From contig NZ_JACYXL010000007.1 of the NCBI RefSeq assembly GCF_014842995.1, positions 62,001 to 126,000 on the forward strand: a stretch of DNA of 64,000 bases, written 5' to 3'. Origin of the DNA: Rhodanobacter sp. 7MK24. Its GTDB lineage: Bacteria > Pseudomonadota > Gammaproteobacteria > Xanthomonadales > Rhodanobacteraceae. A program made the position numbers and the translations under genes. The notes below the pieces were generated by a model. The model was not told where the DNA came from. It did no database searches and saw only the letters and a program-made list of their open reading frames with translations. Of the stretch, positions 25,640 to 33,271 are shown one piece after another (positions within the stretch are counted from its first letter, which is position 1; each line of letters starts with the position of its first letter).

Positions 25640-26557
25640 ATGAACGCACGTTTAGCTCCGCGCACCGATCATCTCGACGAACTCGAGGCCGAAAGCATCC
25701 ATATCTTCCGCGAGGTGGCGGCCAGCTTCCGCCGGCCGGTGATGCTCTATTCCATCGGCAAGGATTCCTCGGTACTGCTGCACCTGCTGCGCAAGGCGTT
25801 CTATCCCGCGAAGTCGCCGATCCCCTTGCTGCACGTGGACACCACCTGGAAGTTCCGCGAGATGATCGCCTTCCGCGACCAGGTGGCCGCGCAGGGCGAC
25901 GTCGAGGTGCTGGTGCACATCAATGAGGATGGCGTGCGGCAGGGCATCTCGCCGCTCACCCATGGCGCCACCGTGCACACCGACGTGATGAAGACGCAGG
26001 GGCTGAAGCAGGCGCTGGACAAGTACCAGTTCGACGCGGCCATCGGCGGTGCGCGGCGCGACGAGGAAAAATCCCGCGCCAAGGAGCGCGTGTTCTCGTT
26101 CCGCAACGCACAGCACCGCTGGGATCCCAAGCACCAGCGTCCGGAGTTCTGGCACACGTTCAACACGCAGATCCGCAAGGGCGAGAGCGTGCGTGTGTTC
26201 CCGATCTCCAACTGGACCGAGATGGACGTGTGGCAGTACATCCGTCGCGAAGGCATTCCGGTGGTGCCGCTGTACTTCGCCAAGCCGCGCCCGGTGGTGG
26301 CGCGCGACGGTGCGCTGATCATGGTGGACGACGAACGCTTCGCCCTGCGCGAGGGCGAGAAGGTGGAGATGCGCACGGTGCGCTTCCGCACGCTGGGCTG
26401 CTACCCGCTCACCGGCGCGGTGGAATCCACCGCCGGCACGCTGGACGAGATCATCGACGAGATGGCCGAGTCGCGCAGCTCCGAGCGGCAGGGGCGCGTG
26501 ATCGACCACGATCCCACGGCATCGATGGAGCGCAAGAAGCAGGAGGGCTATTTCTGA
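25640..26557 (+). CDS. cysD: sulfate adenylyltransferase subunit 2 (CysD)
   Basis: 305 residues from the ATG at 25640 (M-N-A-R-L); the frame is open further upstream but without homology. The N-type ATP pyrophosphatase loop S-I-G-K-D-S-S-V is at about 39-46, followed by [13 protein letters not shown] and [15 protein letters not shown], all CysD landmarks. CysD makes adenosine 5'-phosphosulfate from ATP and sulfate, driven by GTP hydrolysis in CysN. Its stop shares one base with the cysNC start. The product may feed cysteine synthesis or, through CysC, sulfation by the TPR-sulfotransferase at 42732-44348. Confidence 0.97.
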   Translation: MNARLAPRTDHLDELEAESIHIFREVAASFRRPVMLYSIGKDSSVLLHLLRKAFYPAKSPIPLLHVDTTWKFREMIAFRDQVAAQGDVEVLVHINEDGVRQGISPLTHGATVHTDVMKTQGLKQALDKYQFDAAIGGARRDEEKSRAKERVFSFRNAQHRWDPKHQRPEFWHTFNTQIRKGESVRVFPISNWTEMDVWQYIRREGIPVVPLYFAKPRPVVARDGALIMVDDERFALREGEKVEMRTVRFRTLGCYPLTGAVESTAGTLDEIIDEMAESRSSERQGRVIDHDPTASMERKKQEGYF

Positions 26558-28449
26558 TGGCCGCCAACGCCAACAGCGCCGAGCGCGCCCGGGGCCTGCT
26601 GCGCTTCATCACCTGCGGCAGCGTGGACGACGGCAAGAGCACCCTGCTCGGTCGTCTGCTGTACGACGCCGGCATGGTGCCGGACGATCAGCTCGCCGCG
26701 CTCGAACGCGACAGCCGCAAATTGCACGCCGAGGCGGGCGCCGCCTTGGATTTCGCCCTGCTTACCGATGGTCTCGATGCCGAGCGCGAACAGGGCATCA
26801 CCATCGACGTGGCGTGGCGCTATTTCCATACCGAGCGACGCAGTTTCATCGTGGCCGACTGCCCCGGACACGAGCAATACACGCGCAACATGGCGACTGG
26901 CGCTTCCAACGCCGACCTGGCCGTGGTGCTAGTGGATGCACGCAAAGGCCTGTTGCCGCAGACGCGCCGTCACACCTACATATGCAGCCTGCTCGGCATC
27001 CGCCAGGTGGTGTTGGCGGTGAACAAGATGGACCTGGTCGGTTGCGACGCAACCGTTTATCGCGGAATCACCGAGGCTTATCGCGAACTGGCGCAGACGC
27101 TTGGCATCACCAAGGTCGATTGCCTGCCGGTGATTGCTCCGGGCGGCGACAACGTGGGTGCGCGCTCCGAGCGCTTGTCGTGGTACCAGGGCCCGACCTT
27201 GCTGGAATTGCTTGAGGTTGCCGATGCCGCGCCCGCGCGCGCTGAGGATTTCCGCATGCCCGTGCAATGGGTGAACCGGCCCGACCAGAGTTTCCGCGGC
27301 TACGCCGGTACGATCTGCGGCGGTCGCGTGTCGCGCGGCGACGAAGTGCTGGTTCAGCCAGGCGTGCAGCGTGCGCGCATCGACCGCATCGTCACGGCCA
27401 GCGGCGACCTGGAGAGCGCGAGTGAAGGGCAGGCGGTCACGCTGTGCTTCGACCGCGAGCTTGACGCCAGCCGCGGCGACGTGGTCGCCGACGCGCTGCG
27501 CCCCGTGCCGGTAGCCGACCAGTTCGCCTGCCACGTGGTATGGCTGGGCGACAACGCACTGCTGCCCAACCGCACCTACTGGCTGAAGATCGGCGCGCGC
27601 ACCGTCAACGCGCGGGTGATGTCGATCAAGCACAAGGTGGACGTGAACACGCAGGCGAAGCTCGCCGCACGCCATCTGTCGCTCAACGAAGTGGGTTATT
27701 GCACGGTGGGCCTCGACGAGGCGATCGCGTTCGAGCCTTACGCCACCAACCGCACGCTGGGCGGTTTCATCCTGATCGACCGCCAGAGCAACGCCACCGT
27801 GGCCTGCGGCATGATCGACTTCGCGCTGACGCGCTCCGCCAACGTGCATTGGCAGCACGTGGACGTGGACAAGTCGGTGCGCGGCGGCAGCATGGGGCAG
27901 CGCCCGTTGTGCCTGTGGTTCACCGGCCTGTCCGGCGCGGGCAAGTCCACCATCGCGAACCTGGTGGAGAAGCGCCTGCATGCGCTGGGCCACCACACCT
28001 ACCTGCTCGACGGCGACAACGTGCGCCATGGCATCAACAAGGACCTGGGTTTTACGCCCGAAGACCGCGTGGAAAACATCCGCCGCATCGGCGAGGTGGC
28101 GCACCTGATGGTGGACGCCGGCCTGATCGTGCTGGTCAGCGCCATCTCGCCCTACCGCAGCGAGCGGCGTTCGGTGCGCGAGCTGTTCGACGAGGGCGAG
28201 TTTGTCGAGGTATTCGTGGACACGCCGCTGGCGGAATGCGAACAGCGCGACCCCAAAGGCCTGTACCGCAAGGCACGTGCTGGCGAGATCCGCAATTTCA
28301 CCGGCATCGACGCCCCCTACGAGCAGCCGGAGTCGCCCGAGGTGCACCTGCGAACCGCGGGCCTGCGTGCCGAGCAGCTGGCGGAGCAGGTGACTGCGCA
28401 GCTGCTGGAGCGCATCGTCGAGCCGGCGGGCGACGATTATCCCGTCTAG
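26557..28449 (+). CDS. cysNC: bifunctional sulfate adenylyltransferase subunit 1 / adenylylsulfate kinase (CysNC)
   Basis: 630 residues from the ATG at 26557, overlapping the cysD stop by one base. The N-terminal 430 residues are the CysN GTPase: P-loop G-S-V-D-D-G-K-S at about 21-28, D-C-P-G-H-E-Q-Y switch II and N-K-M-D guanine motif, then two beta-barrel domains. The C-terminal 180 residues are APS kinase, with P-loop G-L-S-G-A-G-K-S near 457-464 and [15 protein letters not shown]. The fusion converts sulfate all the way to PAPS with CysD. The fused arrangement is common in Xanthomonadales, so it is not odd in itself. Confidence 0.97.
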   Translation: MAANANSAERARGLLRFITCGSVDDGKSTLLGRLLYDAGMVPDDQLAALERDSRKLHAEAGAALDFALLTDGLDAEREQGITIDVAWRYFHTERRSFIVADCPGHEQYTRNMATGASNADLAVVLVDARKGLLPQTRRHTYICSLLGIRQVVLAVNKMDLVGCDATVYRGITEAYRELAQTLGITKVDCLPVIAPGGDNVGARSERLSWYQGPTLLELLEVADAAPARAEDFRMPVQWVNRPDQSFRGYAGTICGGRVSRGDEVLVQPGVQRARIDRIVTASGDLESASEGQAVTLCFDRELDASRGDVVADALRPVPVADQFACHVVWLGDNALLPNRTYWLKIGARTVNARVMSIKHKVDVNTQAKLAARHLSLNEVGYCTVGLDEAIAFEPYATNRTLGGFILIDRQSNATVACGMIDFALTRSANVHWQHVDVDKSVRGGSMGQRPLCLWFTGLSGAGKSTIANLVEKRLHALGHHTYLLDGDNVRHGINKDLGFTPEDRVENIRRIGEVAHLMVDAGLIVLVSAISPYRSERRSVRELFDEGEFVEVFVDTPLAECEQRDPKGLYRKARAGEIRNFTGIDAPYEQPESPEVHLRTAGLRAEQLAEQVTAQLLERIVEPAGDDYPV

Positions 28450-28452
28450 GCC

Positions 28453-29070
28453 ATGAGCGGCTGGCAGCACATCCCCTTGCCGGGTGCCGATGTGGATGTG
28501 TGGCCGCAGTGGCTGGACGCAGCCGAAGCGGATGCATTGTTCGGGAAGTTGCGGCAGGCCATTGCTTGGGAGACCCACCGCATCCGCCTGTTCGGCCGTG
28601 AAGTCGCGTCGCCGCGCCTGAGTTGCTGGATCGGCGATCCGGGCGCTGCCTACACCTATTCGCGCAGCCGCTTCGAGCCTCGGCCATGGCCAGCGGTGTC
28701 GGCTGCTCTGCGGCCGCGCGTCGAACAGGCCTGCGGTGCCCGCTTCAACAGCATGCTGGCCAACCTGTACCGCGACGGCAACGACACAATGGGTTGGCAC
28801 AGCGACGACGAACCGGAATTGGGCGCGCGGCCGGTCATCGCTTCGTTGAGCCTGGGGGCGGAGCGGCGCTTCCGCTTTCGCCGCCGCCGTGCGCGCGGCG
28901 AACCCGTGCAGCTTGGCGATACCTTCGAACTGATGCTGCCGCACGGCAGCCTGTTGCGCATGGCCGGCGCTACCCAGCGGTTGTGCCGACATGACCTGCC
29001 TCGTATGCGCAATCTGGCGGAAGCCCGCATCAACCTCACTTTCCGCCATGTCGATACGGCTGCGCACTGA
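28453..29070 (+). CDS. AlkB-like alpha-ketoglutarate-dependent dioxygenase
   Basis: 205 residues, starting three bases after cysNC. The double-stranded beta-helix iron site is visible: His116 and Asp118 in G-W-H-S-D-D-E, distal His180 in C-R-H-D-L-P-R, and the 2-oxoglutarate-binding Arg in R-I-N-L-T-F-R. The substrate-lid part N-x-M-L-A-N-L-Y-R-D-G-N-D-T-M-G and the L-S-L-G-A-E-R-R-F-R-F-R segment are those of AlkB2/3-type proteins. The expected reaction is oxidative removal of methyl groups from 1-methyladenine and 3-methylcytosine in DNA or RNA. In the usual segment G-A-T-Q-R-x-W-x-H the Trp is replaced (R-L-C-R-H), a small deviation. Its place behind a sulfur operon probably reflects readthrough. 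Confidence 0.9.
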   Translation: MSGWQHIPLPGADVDVWPQWLDAAEADALFGKLRQAIAWETHRIRLFGREVASPRLSCWIGDPGAAYTYSRSRFEPRPWPAVSAALRPRVEQACGARFNSMLANLYRDGNDTMGWHSDDEPELGARPVIASLSLGAERRFRFRRRRARGEPVQLGDTFELMLPHGSLLRMAGATQRLCRHDLPRMRNLAEARINLTFRHVDTAAH

Positions 29071-29142
29071 GTCCATGGCTTGGAATGCCTTGCGCGTGCA
29101 GGGGATAATGGGTGTCTCTTTCCCCCGCAGAGCGCCACCGCG

Positions 29143-30243
29143 ATGACCGAGAAGACCGTACTCAATGCCACCCACCGCGCGCTGGGCGCACGCATGGTCG
29201 ATTTCGGCGGCTGGGACATGCCGATCAACTACGGCTCGCAGATCGAGGAGCACCACGCGGTGCGTCGCGACGCCGGCATGTTCGACGTCTCGCACATGAC
29301 CGTGATCGACCTGCACGGTGCACGCACCAAGGATTTCCTGCGGCACCTCGTGGCCAACAGCGTGGAAAAGCTCAAGGTGCACGGCAAGGCGCTGTACACC
29401 TGCATGCTCAACGAGCAGGGCGGCGTGATCGACGACCTGATCGTGTACTTCCTGGGCGACGAGCACTACCGCCTGGTGGTGAACGCCGCCACCCGCGCCA
29501 AGGACCTGGCATGGATCGAGAAGCAGGCTGCGGCCTTCGGCGTGGAAGTGAAGGAGCGTCCCGAGTTCGCGATGATCGCGGTGCAGGGTCCGAACGCCCG
29601 CGCGAAGGTGCTTGGCCTGTTGCACGAGGTGGATCGTCCGCGCATCGAAAAGCTCGGCAAGTTCGCCGCCGCTGCGGCGCAAGGACCGCATGGCATGCCG
29701 CTGTTCGTGGCGCGCACTGGCTATACCGGCGAGGACGGCTTCGAAATCGTCGTGCCGGCCACCCATGCCGTGGCGTTGTGGGAAGCGTTGGCTGCGGCAG
29801 GCGTCGTACCGGCCGGCCTCGGCGCGCGCGACACGCTGCGCCTGGAGGCCGGCATGAATCTCTATGGCCAGGACATGGACGAAACCGTTTCGCCGTGGGA
29901 GGCCAATCTCGGCTGGACCATTGCACTGGACGAAGGCCGCGACTTCATCGGTCGCGCCGCGCTGGAGAAGCAGAAGGCCGATGGCGTGAAGCGCGTGATG
30001 GTGGGCCTGGTGCTGGACGAGAAGGGCGTGTTGCGCCACGGCCAGAAAGTGCTCACCGCGAACGGCGAGGGCGAAATCCTCTCCGGCAGCTTCGCGCCCA
30101 CGCTGGAGAAGGCCGTCGCCTTCGCCCGCATCCCGGCCGGCGAGCCGGGCACGGTCCGTGTGGACATCCGCGGACGCGAGTTGCCCGTACGTCTGGTGAA
30201 ATATCCCTTCGTGCGCGACGGTCAGCCCTGCGAAGGCATCTGA
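29143..30243 (+). CDS. gcvT: glycine cleavage system aminomethyltransferase (T-protein)
   Basis: 366 residues from the ATG at 29143 (M-T-E-K-T-V-L-N). Seen: [12 protein letters not shown][14 protein letters not shown], the folate-site Y-T-G-E-D-G-F-E-I, and [14 protein letters not shown]-x-L-Y-G. The T-protein releases ammonia and passes the methylene group from the H-protein-bound aminomethyl to tetrahydrofolate. It is followed 71 bases later by gcvH; gcvP is not in the window. The 70-bp gap upstream is too short for a glycine riboswitch. Confidence 0.97.
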   Translation: MTEKTVLNATHRALGARMVDFGGWDMPINYGSQIEEHHAVRRDAGMFDVSHMTVIDLHGARTKDFLRHLVANSVEKLKVHGKALYTCMLNEQGGVIDDLIVYFLGDEHYRLVVNAATRAKDLAWIEKQAAAFGVEVKERPEFAMIAVQGPNARAKVLGLLHEVDRPRIEKLGKFAAAAAQGPHGMPLFVARTGYTGEDGFEIVVPATHAVALWEALAAAGVVPAGLGARDTLRLEAGMNLYGQDMDETVSPWEANLGWTIALDEGRDFIGRAALEKQKADGVKRVMVGLVLDEKGVLRHGQKVLTANGEGEILSGSFAPTLEKAVAFARIPAGEPGTVRVDIRGRELPVRLVKYPFVRDGQPCEGI

Positions 30244-30314
30244 CCGCGCATCCTCTTGCGGCTAGAATGACCGCCCGACTCCGCCCCTTTCCAGACCCGA
30301 TATAGGACCCGACC

Positions 30315-30710
30315 ATGAGCGAGATCCCCGGCGACCTGAAGTTCAACAAATCCCACGAGTGGGCCCGCGTCGAGGACGGCGGCCTGGTGCGCGTGGGCAT
30401 CTCCGACCATGCGCAAGCCCAGCTTGGCGATCTGGTCTATGTGGAGCTGCCGGAAATCGGCGCAAGCGTCACTGCCGGCAACGCCGCCGCCGTGGTGGAG
30501 TCGGTGAAGGCCGCTTCGGACATCTACTCGCCGGTGTCCGGCGAGGTGGTGGAAGTCAACGAGGCACTCAACGACAAGCCGGAGACGATCAACGAAGACG
30601 CCTGGGGCGACGGCTGGATCTACCTGGTGCGCATGAGCGACCGTGCCGAACTGGACCAGTTGCTGGACGCCGGCGCTTACGAGGAACTGGTCGAGAACGA
30701 AGACCACTGA
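30315..30710 (+). CDS. gcvH: glycine cleavage system H protein
   Basis: 131 residues. The lipoyl-attachment lysine is K65 in V-E-S-V-K-A-A-S. The N-terminal [11 protein letters not shown] and [19 protein letters not shown] segments and the C-terminal D-G-W-I-Y-L-V-R are the family pattern. The lipoylated arm shuttles between the P, T and L proteins. Directly downstream of gcvT and ended by a strong terminator. Confidence 0.97.
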   Translation: MSEIPGDLKFNKSHEWARVEDGGLVRVGISDHAQAQLGDLVYVELPEIGASVTAGNAAAVVESVKAASDIYSPVSGEVVEVNEALNDKPETINEDAWGDGWIYLVRMSDRAELDQLLDAGAYEELVENEDH

Positions 30711-30730
30711 GTCTTCTTGCCCTGCGAGTT

Positions 30731-30764
30731 CGACGACGGCCGCCTTGCGCGGCCGTCGTCGTTT
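30731..30764 (+). terminator. rho-independent terminator of gcvTH
   Basis: A perfect 13-bp GC-rich stem (30731-30743 with 30749-30761), five-base loop, followed by TTT. It starts 20 bases after the gcvH stop. Confidence 0.85.
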
Positions 30765-30792
30765 CCGGCATCCGGTGTGGTGCATCGATTTC

Positions 30793-30812
30793 GCAAATGG
30801 ACGTCCATTTGC
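30793..30812. promoter_or_regulatory. perfect 20-bp palindrome centred on GACGTC
   Basis: Arms 30793-30802 and 30803-30812 are exact inverted copies with no spacer. The central octamer GGACGTCC differs from the met-box consensus AGACGTCT only at its two ends. The site is about 480 bases upstream of metJ, so a role as MetJ site is uncertain; it could serve another dimeric regulator. Confidence 0.4.
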
Positions 30813-31132
30813 ATTGGTGGGCGGGTGAATCGGCGTGGCTTTTGGCCGGGTCGCCGCGCCACCCTGCCGGTCGAGCCGGGATGTCTTGGGCGGGTTTTGG
30901 TGTCCTCGGCGGAGCCGAATCCCTTCCGTTGCCGGTCGGTTCGAGATGCGGCTGGTCGCGTCCCGTTCATCTGGCTGGGCGCGGCTCGTGGGTGCGCGTG
31001 ACGTGTGTCGTTGCGTTGCTGAAACAGAGCGGCGAATTCCTCGCGATGCGCGTGACATTGCCGTGAAGTGCCTTGTTTCCAGCGTTTTGTCGTTGTCTTC
31101 CGGTTAATGCTTGATTTTTCGTGTGGAAGTAT

Positions 31133-31140
31133 AGACGTCC
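31133..31140. promoter_or_regulatory. met-box-like octamer upstream of metJ
   Basis: AGACGTCC matches the known MetJ operator octamer AGACGTCT at seven of eight bases. The octamer immediately upstream (31125-31132) matches at five of eight, as expected for a weak tandem partner, since MetJ needs at least two adjacent boxes. A TATAGA hexamer (31130-31135) overlaps it. Autoregulation of metJ would fit. Confidence 0.35.
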
Positions 31141-31235
31141 ATAAGAAAATGCATGGCGCGGTGATCCGGAGTTGCTGTCGGCATGGTCGGCGTGGGCCCT
31201 CCGGCGAAAGGGTTTGATTTGCCGATCAAAATCCA

Positions 31236-31264
31236 TTGACAGCTGAAATCTTACGGAATAGCTT
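31236..31264 (+). promoter_or_regulatory. candidate sigma-70 promoter of metJ
   Basis: Consensus TTGACA at 31236-31241 and, after 17 bases, TAGCTT at 31259-31264. The -10 element is poor, so the call rests on the -35 and on position 28 bases before the start codon. Confidence 0.35.
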
Positions 31265-31291
31265 TCGCCCAAGTTCACGGGGAACGGCAAC

Positions 31292-31813
31292 ATGGCATCA
31301 CCGAAATTCATCAAGCCTTACGTGGAGCACGGCGAGAAAGCGAACGCAGTACGCAAGATCACCGTTTCGATTCCGCTCCATGTACTGCGAACGCTGTCCG
31401 ACCTGCGCACCGAACGTCAGGTGAAGAATTTGAGGCATGCCACGAACAGCGATCTGCTGGTCGAGGCGTTCCTCCACGCTTTTACTGGGCAACCACTGCC
31501 AACCGATGAGGAGCTAAGACGAACCATGGCCACTGCCAAGAAATCCGCTGCAAAGAAGCCGGCTGCCAAGAAGGCCGCCGTGAAGAAGGTCGCCAAGAAG
31601 GCCGCCGCCAAGAAGCCGGCCGTCAAGAAGGCTGCCGTGAAGAAGGTCGCCAAGAAGGCTGCCCCGAAGAAGGCTGCCGCCAAGAAGCCGGCTGCTGCCA
31701 AGAAGGCCGCTGTGAAGAAGGTTGCCAAGAAGCCGGCAGCCAAGAAAGCTGCTGCGAAGAAGCCTGCCGCCGCCAAGGTGGTGAAGGCTGTCAAGACCAC
31801 CGCCAAGAAGTAA
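31292..31813 (+). CDS. metJ: MetJ methionine repressor domain fused to a histone H1-like Lys/Ala-rich tail
   Basis: 173 residues. Residues 1-78 read as Met[11 protein letters not shown], the DNA-contacting ribbon R-K-I-T-V-S-I-P-L at 21-29, and helices with [11 protein letters not shown] and [13 protein letters not shown] at 46-70, almost word for word the enterobacterial repressor. The last 25 or so residues of normal MetJ (about 105 residues in all) are missing. Instead the frame continues into about 95 residues of repeated K-K-A-A, K-K-P-A and K-K-V-A units with about 37 lysines. Such tails bind DNA non-specifically in bacterial H1-like proteins. MetJ with S-adenosylmethionine represses methionine genes; the tail could raise DNA affinity or compact DNA. 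An in-frame ATG at 31526 could start the tail alone. Terminated at 31887-31915. Confidence 0.9.
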   Translation: MASPKFIKPYVEHGEKANAVRKITVSIPLHVLRTLSDLRTERQVKNLRHATNSDLLVEAFLHAFTGQPLPTDEELRRTMATAKKSAAKKPAAKKAAVKKVAKKAAAKKPAVKKAAVKKVAKKAAPKKAAAKKPAAAKKAAVKKVAKKPAAKKAAAKKPAAAKVVKAVKTTAKK

Positions 31814-32152
31814 GCAACACAACAACGAGCGTCAAACGATTTCTCTCCCTGCGGTGCCCAGCGTGGGGAGATCGATTCGGAACTTCGTCCCGGCCCTGCC
31901 GGGACGTTTCGTTTTGGGCACAGGAAAACCGGTGGCGTTTGGGCCCGGAGTGGCTTGAAAGTCCCTGGCACGATGGCCGTCATGGTGCCGAGGCGTGTGT
32001 CACGGCTTGCGGGGACGGATCGCGCGATTTGCGCACCTTGGCGCAATGCGGTTACCTTGTCGTCAATCCGCGCCGCGGCGAGTCGGGGACTCTCCGCATC
32101 CTGGATGCACAGGGGGAAAGCGCGGGTATCTGTCGACACTCGGTGAGAGACC
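31814..32152. other. 339-bp intergenic region between metJ and the TonB-like gene
   Basis: Holds the metJ terminator in its first third. The rest has no recognisable gene or consensus promoter; the downstream gene starts after a GAGAG-containing leader. Confidence 0.45.
31887..31915 (+). terminator. rho-independent terminator of metJ
   Basis: An 8-bp perfect stem (31887-31894 with 31898-31905), a three-base loop, then GTTTCGTTTT. It lies 73 bases past the stop. Confidence 0.85.
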
Positions 32153-33196
32153 ATGGGTACCCGATATACCTACATCGCACGCCATCGCGCGCGCGGGGCC
32201 GTCCGGCCCGTTGCCATAGCCATCGTCGCCATCGTCGCAGCGCTCGCTGCGGCGTCGTGGTTCCTGATCGTTCGCCCTTACCGACAGCAGATGCAACTTG
32301 ATGCCGGCCTTGCGCCTTCGGCGCCCGCGGCAGGCAAGGCGGAGGCGACGCAGGCCGAGGCCGCGCCGGCCAACCTGCAGGCGCTGGACGTCAACCAGTT
32401 GTTGAACGAGGCCAGCAAAGCCCTGAAGGCGCAGCGTTACCTGGCGCCTGCCGGCAACAACGCGTTCGAGTTCTACTTGCGCGTACTTGCCAAGCAGCCA
32501 GACAACCCGGTGGCGACCAGCGCCTTGCGCGAGACGTTCCCGTTCGCCGCCTCGGATGCCGAGCAGTCGGTCAACTCACGCAACTTCGACGAAGCGCAGC
32601 GCGAGATCGACCTGTTGGCCAAGGCCGATCCGGCGAATTACACGTTGACCATCCTGCGTTCCAAGCTCGATGCCCAGCGCAAGCTGGCCAGCCAGCAGGA
32701 GCAGCAGACGCAGGATCAGCAGAAGGCGGCGCAGCTCGCCGCGCAGAAGGCCGCTGCCGACAAGTTGGAAGCCGCCAAGCAGGCCGAGCAATTGCAGGCG
32801 CAGCAGGCGCTGGCTGCCGAGCAGGCCAAGGCCAAGCAGCAGAAGGCCGCCGAGCAGCCGCAGACTGCGACGCAGCCGCAGGGACAGACGCAAACGGCTT
32901 CGACCGACACCGCCGGCGCGCAGAACAGCAGCGCGGTATTGTTGAAGGCGGTGCAGGCGAGGTATCCGACTGCGGCGCTGCGCACGGGGCAGGCCGGTTG
33001 GGTGCTCGTCGGTTTCACGATCACCGCGGAAGGCGCCACCAGCAACGTACACGTGGTCGATGCACAACCGCGCCATGTGTTCGACCGTGCCGCCATGGAT
33101 GCGATCGAACGCTATCGTTTCAAGCCGGCGATGCGCGACGGCAACCCGGTGGAAAGCACGAACGAGCAGAAAATTGAATTCAGCACCGGTCGCTGA
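32153..33196 (+). CDS. TonB family protein with N-terminal membrane anchor and Gln/Ala-rich coiled coil
   Basis: 347 residues. One transmembrane helix near residues 19-40 follows a basic N-terminus, so the rest is periplasmic. Residues 75-180 are a helical, TPR-like region (N-E-A-S-K-A-L-K-A-Q-R-Y). Residues 182-245 are a Gln/Ala/Lys-rich predicted coiled coil. Residues 262-347 are a TonB C-terminal fold (R-Y-P-T-A-A-L-R, G-W-V-L-V-G-F-T-I-T-A-E-G, F-D-R-A-A-M-D-A-I-E-R-Y-R-F-K-P). No exbB or exbD lies beside it, and the Pro-rich spacer of classical TonB is replaced by the coiled coil. It could energise a TonB-dependent receptor or act as a periplasmic scaffold. A bidirectional terminator follows. 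Confidence 0.75.
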   Translation: MGTRYTYIARHRARGAVRPVAIAIVAIVAALAAASWFLIVRPYRQQMQLDAGLAPSAPAAGKAEATQAEAAPANLQALDVNQLLNEASKALKAQRYLAPAGNNAFEFYLRVLAKQPDNPVATSALRETFPFAASDAEQSVNSRNFDEAQREIDLLAKADPANYTLTILRSKLDAQRKLASQQEQQTQDQQKAAQLAAQKAAADKLEAAKQAEQLQAQQALAAEQAKAKQQKAAEQPQTATQPQGQTQTASTDTAGAQNSSAVLLKAVQARYPTAALRTGQAGWVLVGFTITAEGATSNVHVVDAQPRHVFDRAAMDAIERYRFKPAMRDGNPVESTNEQKIEFSTGR

Positions 33197-33218
33197 GTGG
33201 CCACACGATTCGTGAAGA

Positions 33219-33251
33219 AAAAACGGCGCATGCATCGCGTGCGCCGTTTTT
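33219..33251. terminator. bidirectional terminator between convergent genes
   Basis: A 12-bp stem with A-run on the left and T-run on the right (33219-33230 with 33240-33251, loop of nine). It sits between the plus-strand TonB-like gene and the minus-strand hydrolase gene and can end transcripts from both sides. Confidence 0.9.
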
Positions 33252-33271
33252 GTCCGGTTCGAAGCTGATCG

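Larger units (their letters stand above)
30711..31291. other. 581-bp intergenic region between gcvH and metJ
   Basis: No gene recognised; frames here are Arg/Gly-rich shadows. It contains the gcvH terminator, a perfect 20-bp palindrome, a single met-box-like octamer and a candidate promoter for metJ (separate entries). The final 200 bases are AT-richer than the rest, as expected for a promoter region. Confidence 0.5.

Noticed and set aside
29071-29142. Possible glycine riboswitch before gcvT
   Set aside because: Only 72 bases separate the AlkB-like gene from gcvT, too short for the tandem aptamers, and no conserved core was seen.
26929-30039. A 1036-codon open frame on the minus strand opposite cysNC, alkB-like, gcvT
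   Set aside because: It is antisense to four clearly recognised genes, is rich in His/Arg/Gln/Ala with no domain, and arises from the high GC third-position bias.
31540-31810. Repetitive AAGAAG/GCCGCC-rich DNA considered as a tandem repeat or microsatellite
   Set aside because: The repeats keep one frame and encode K-K-A-A/K-K-P-A units with synonymous variation, so it is coding low complexity, not a non-coding repeat array.
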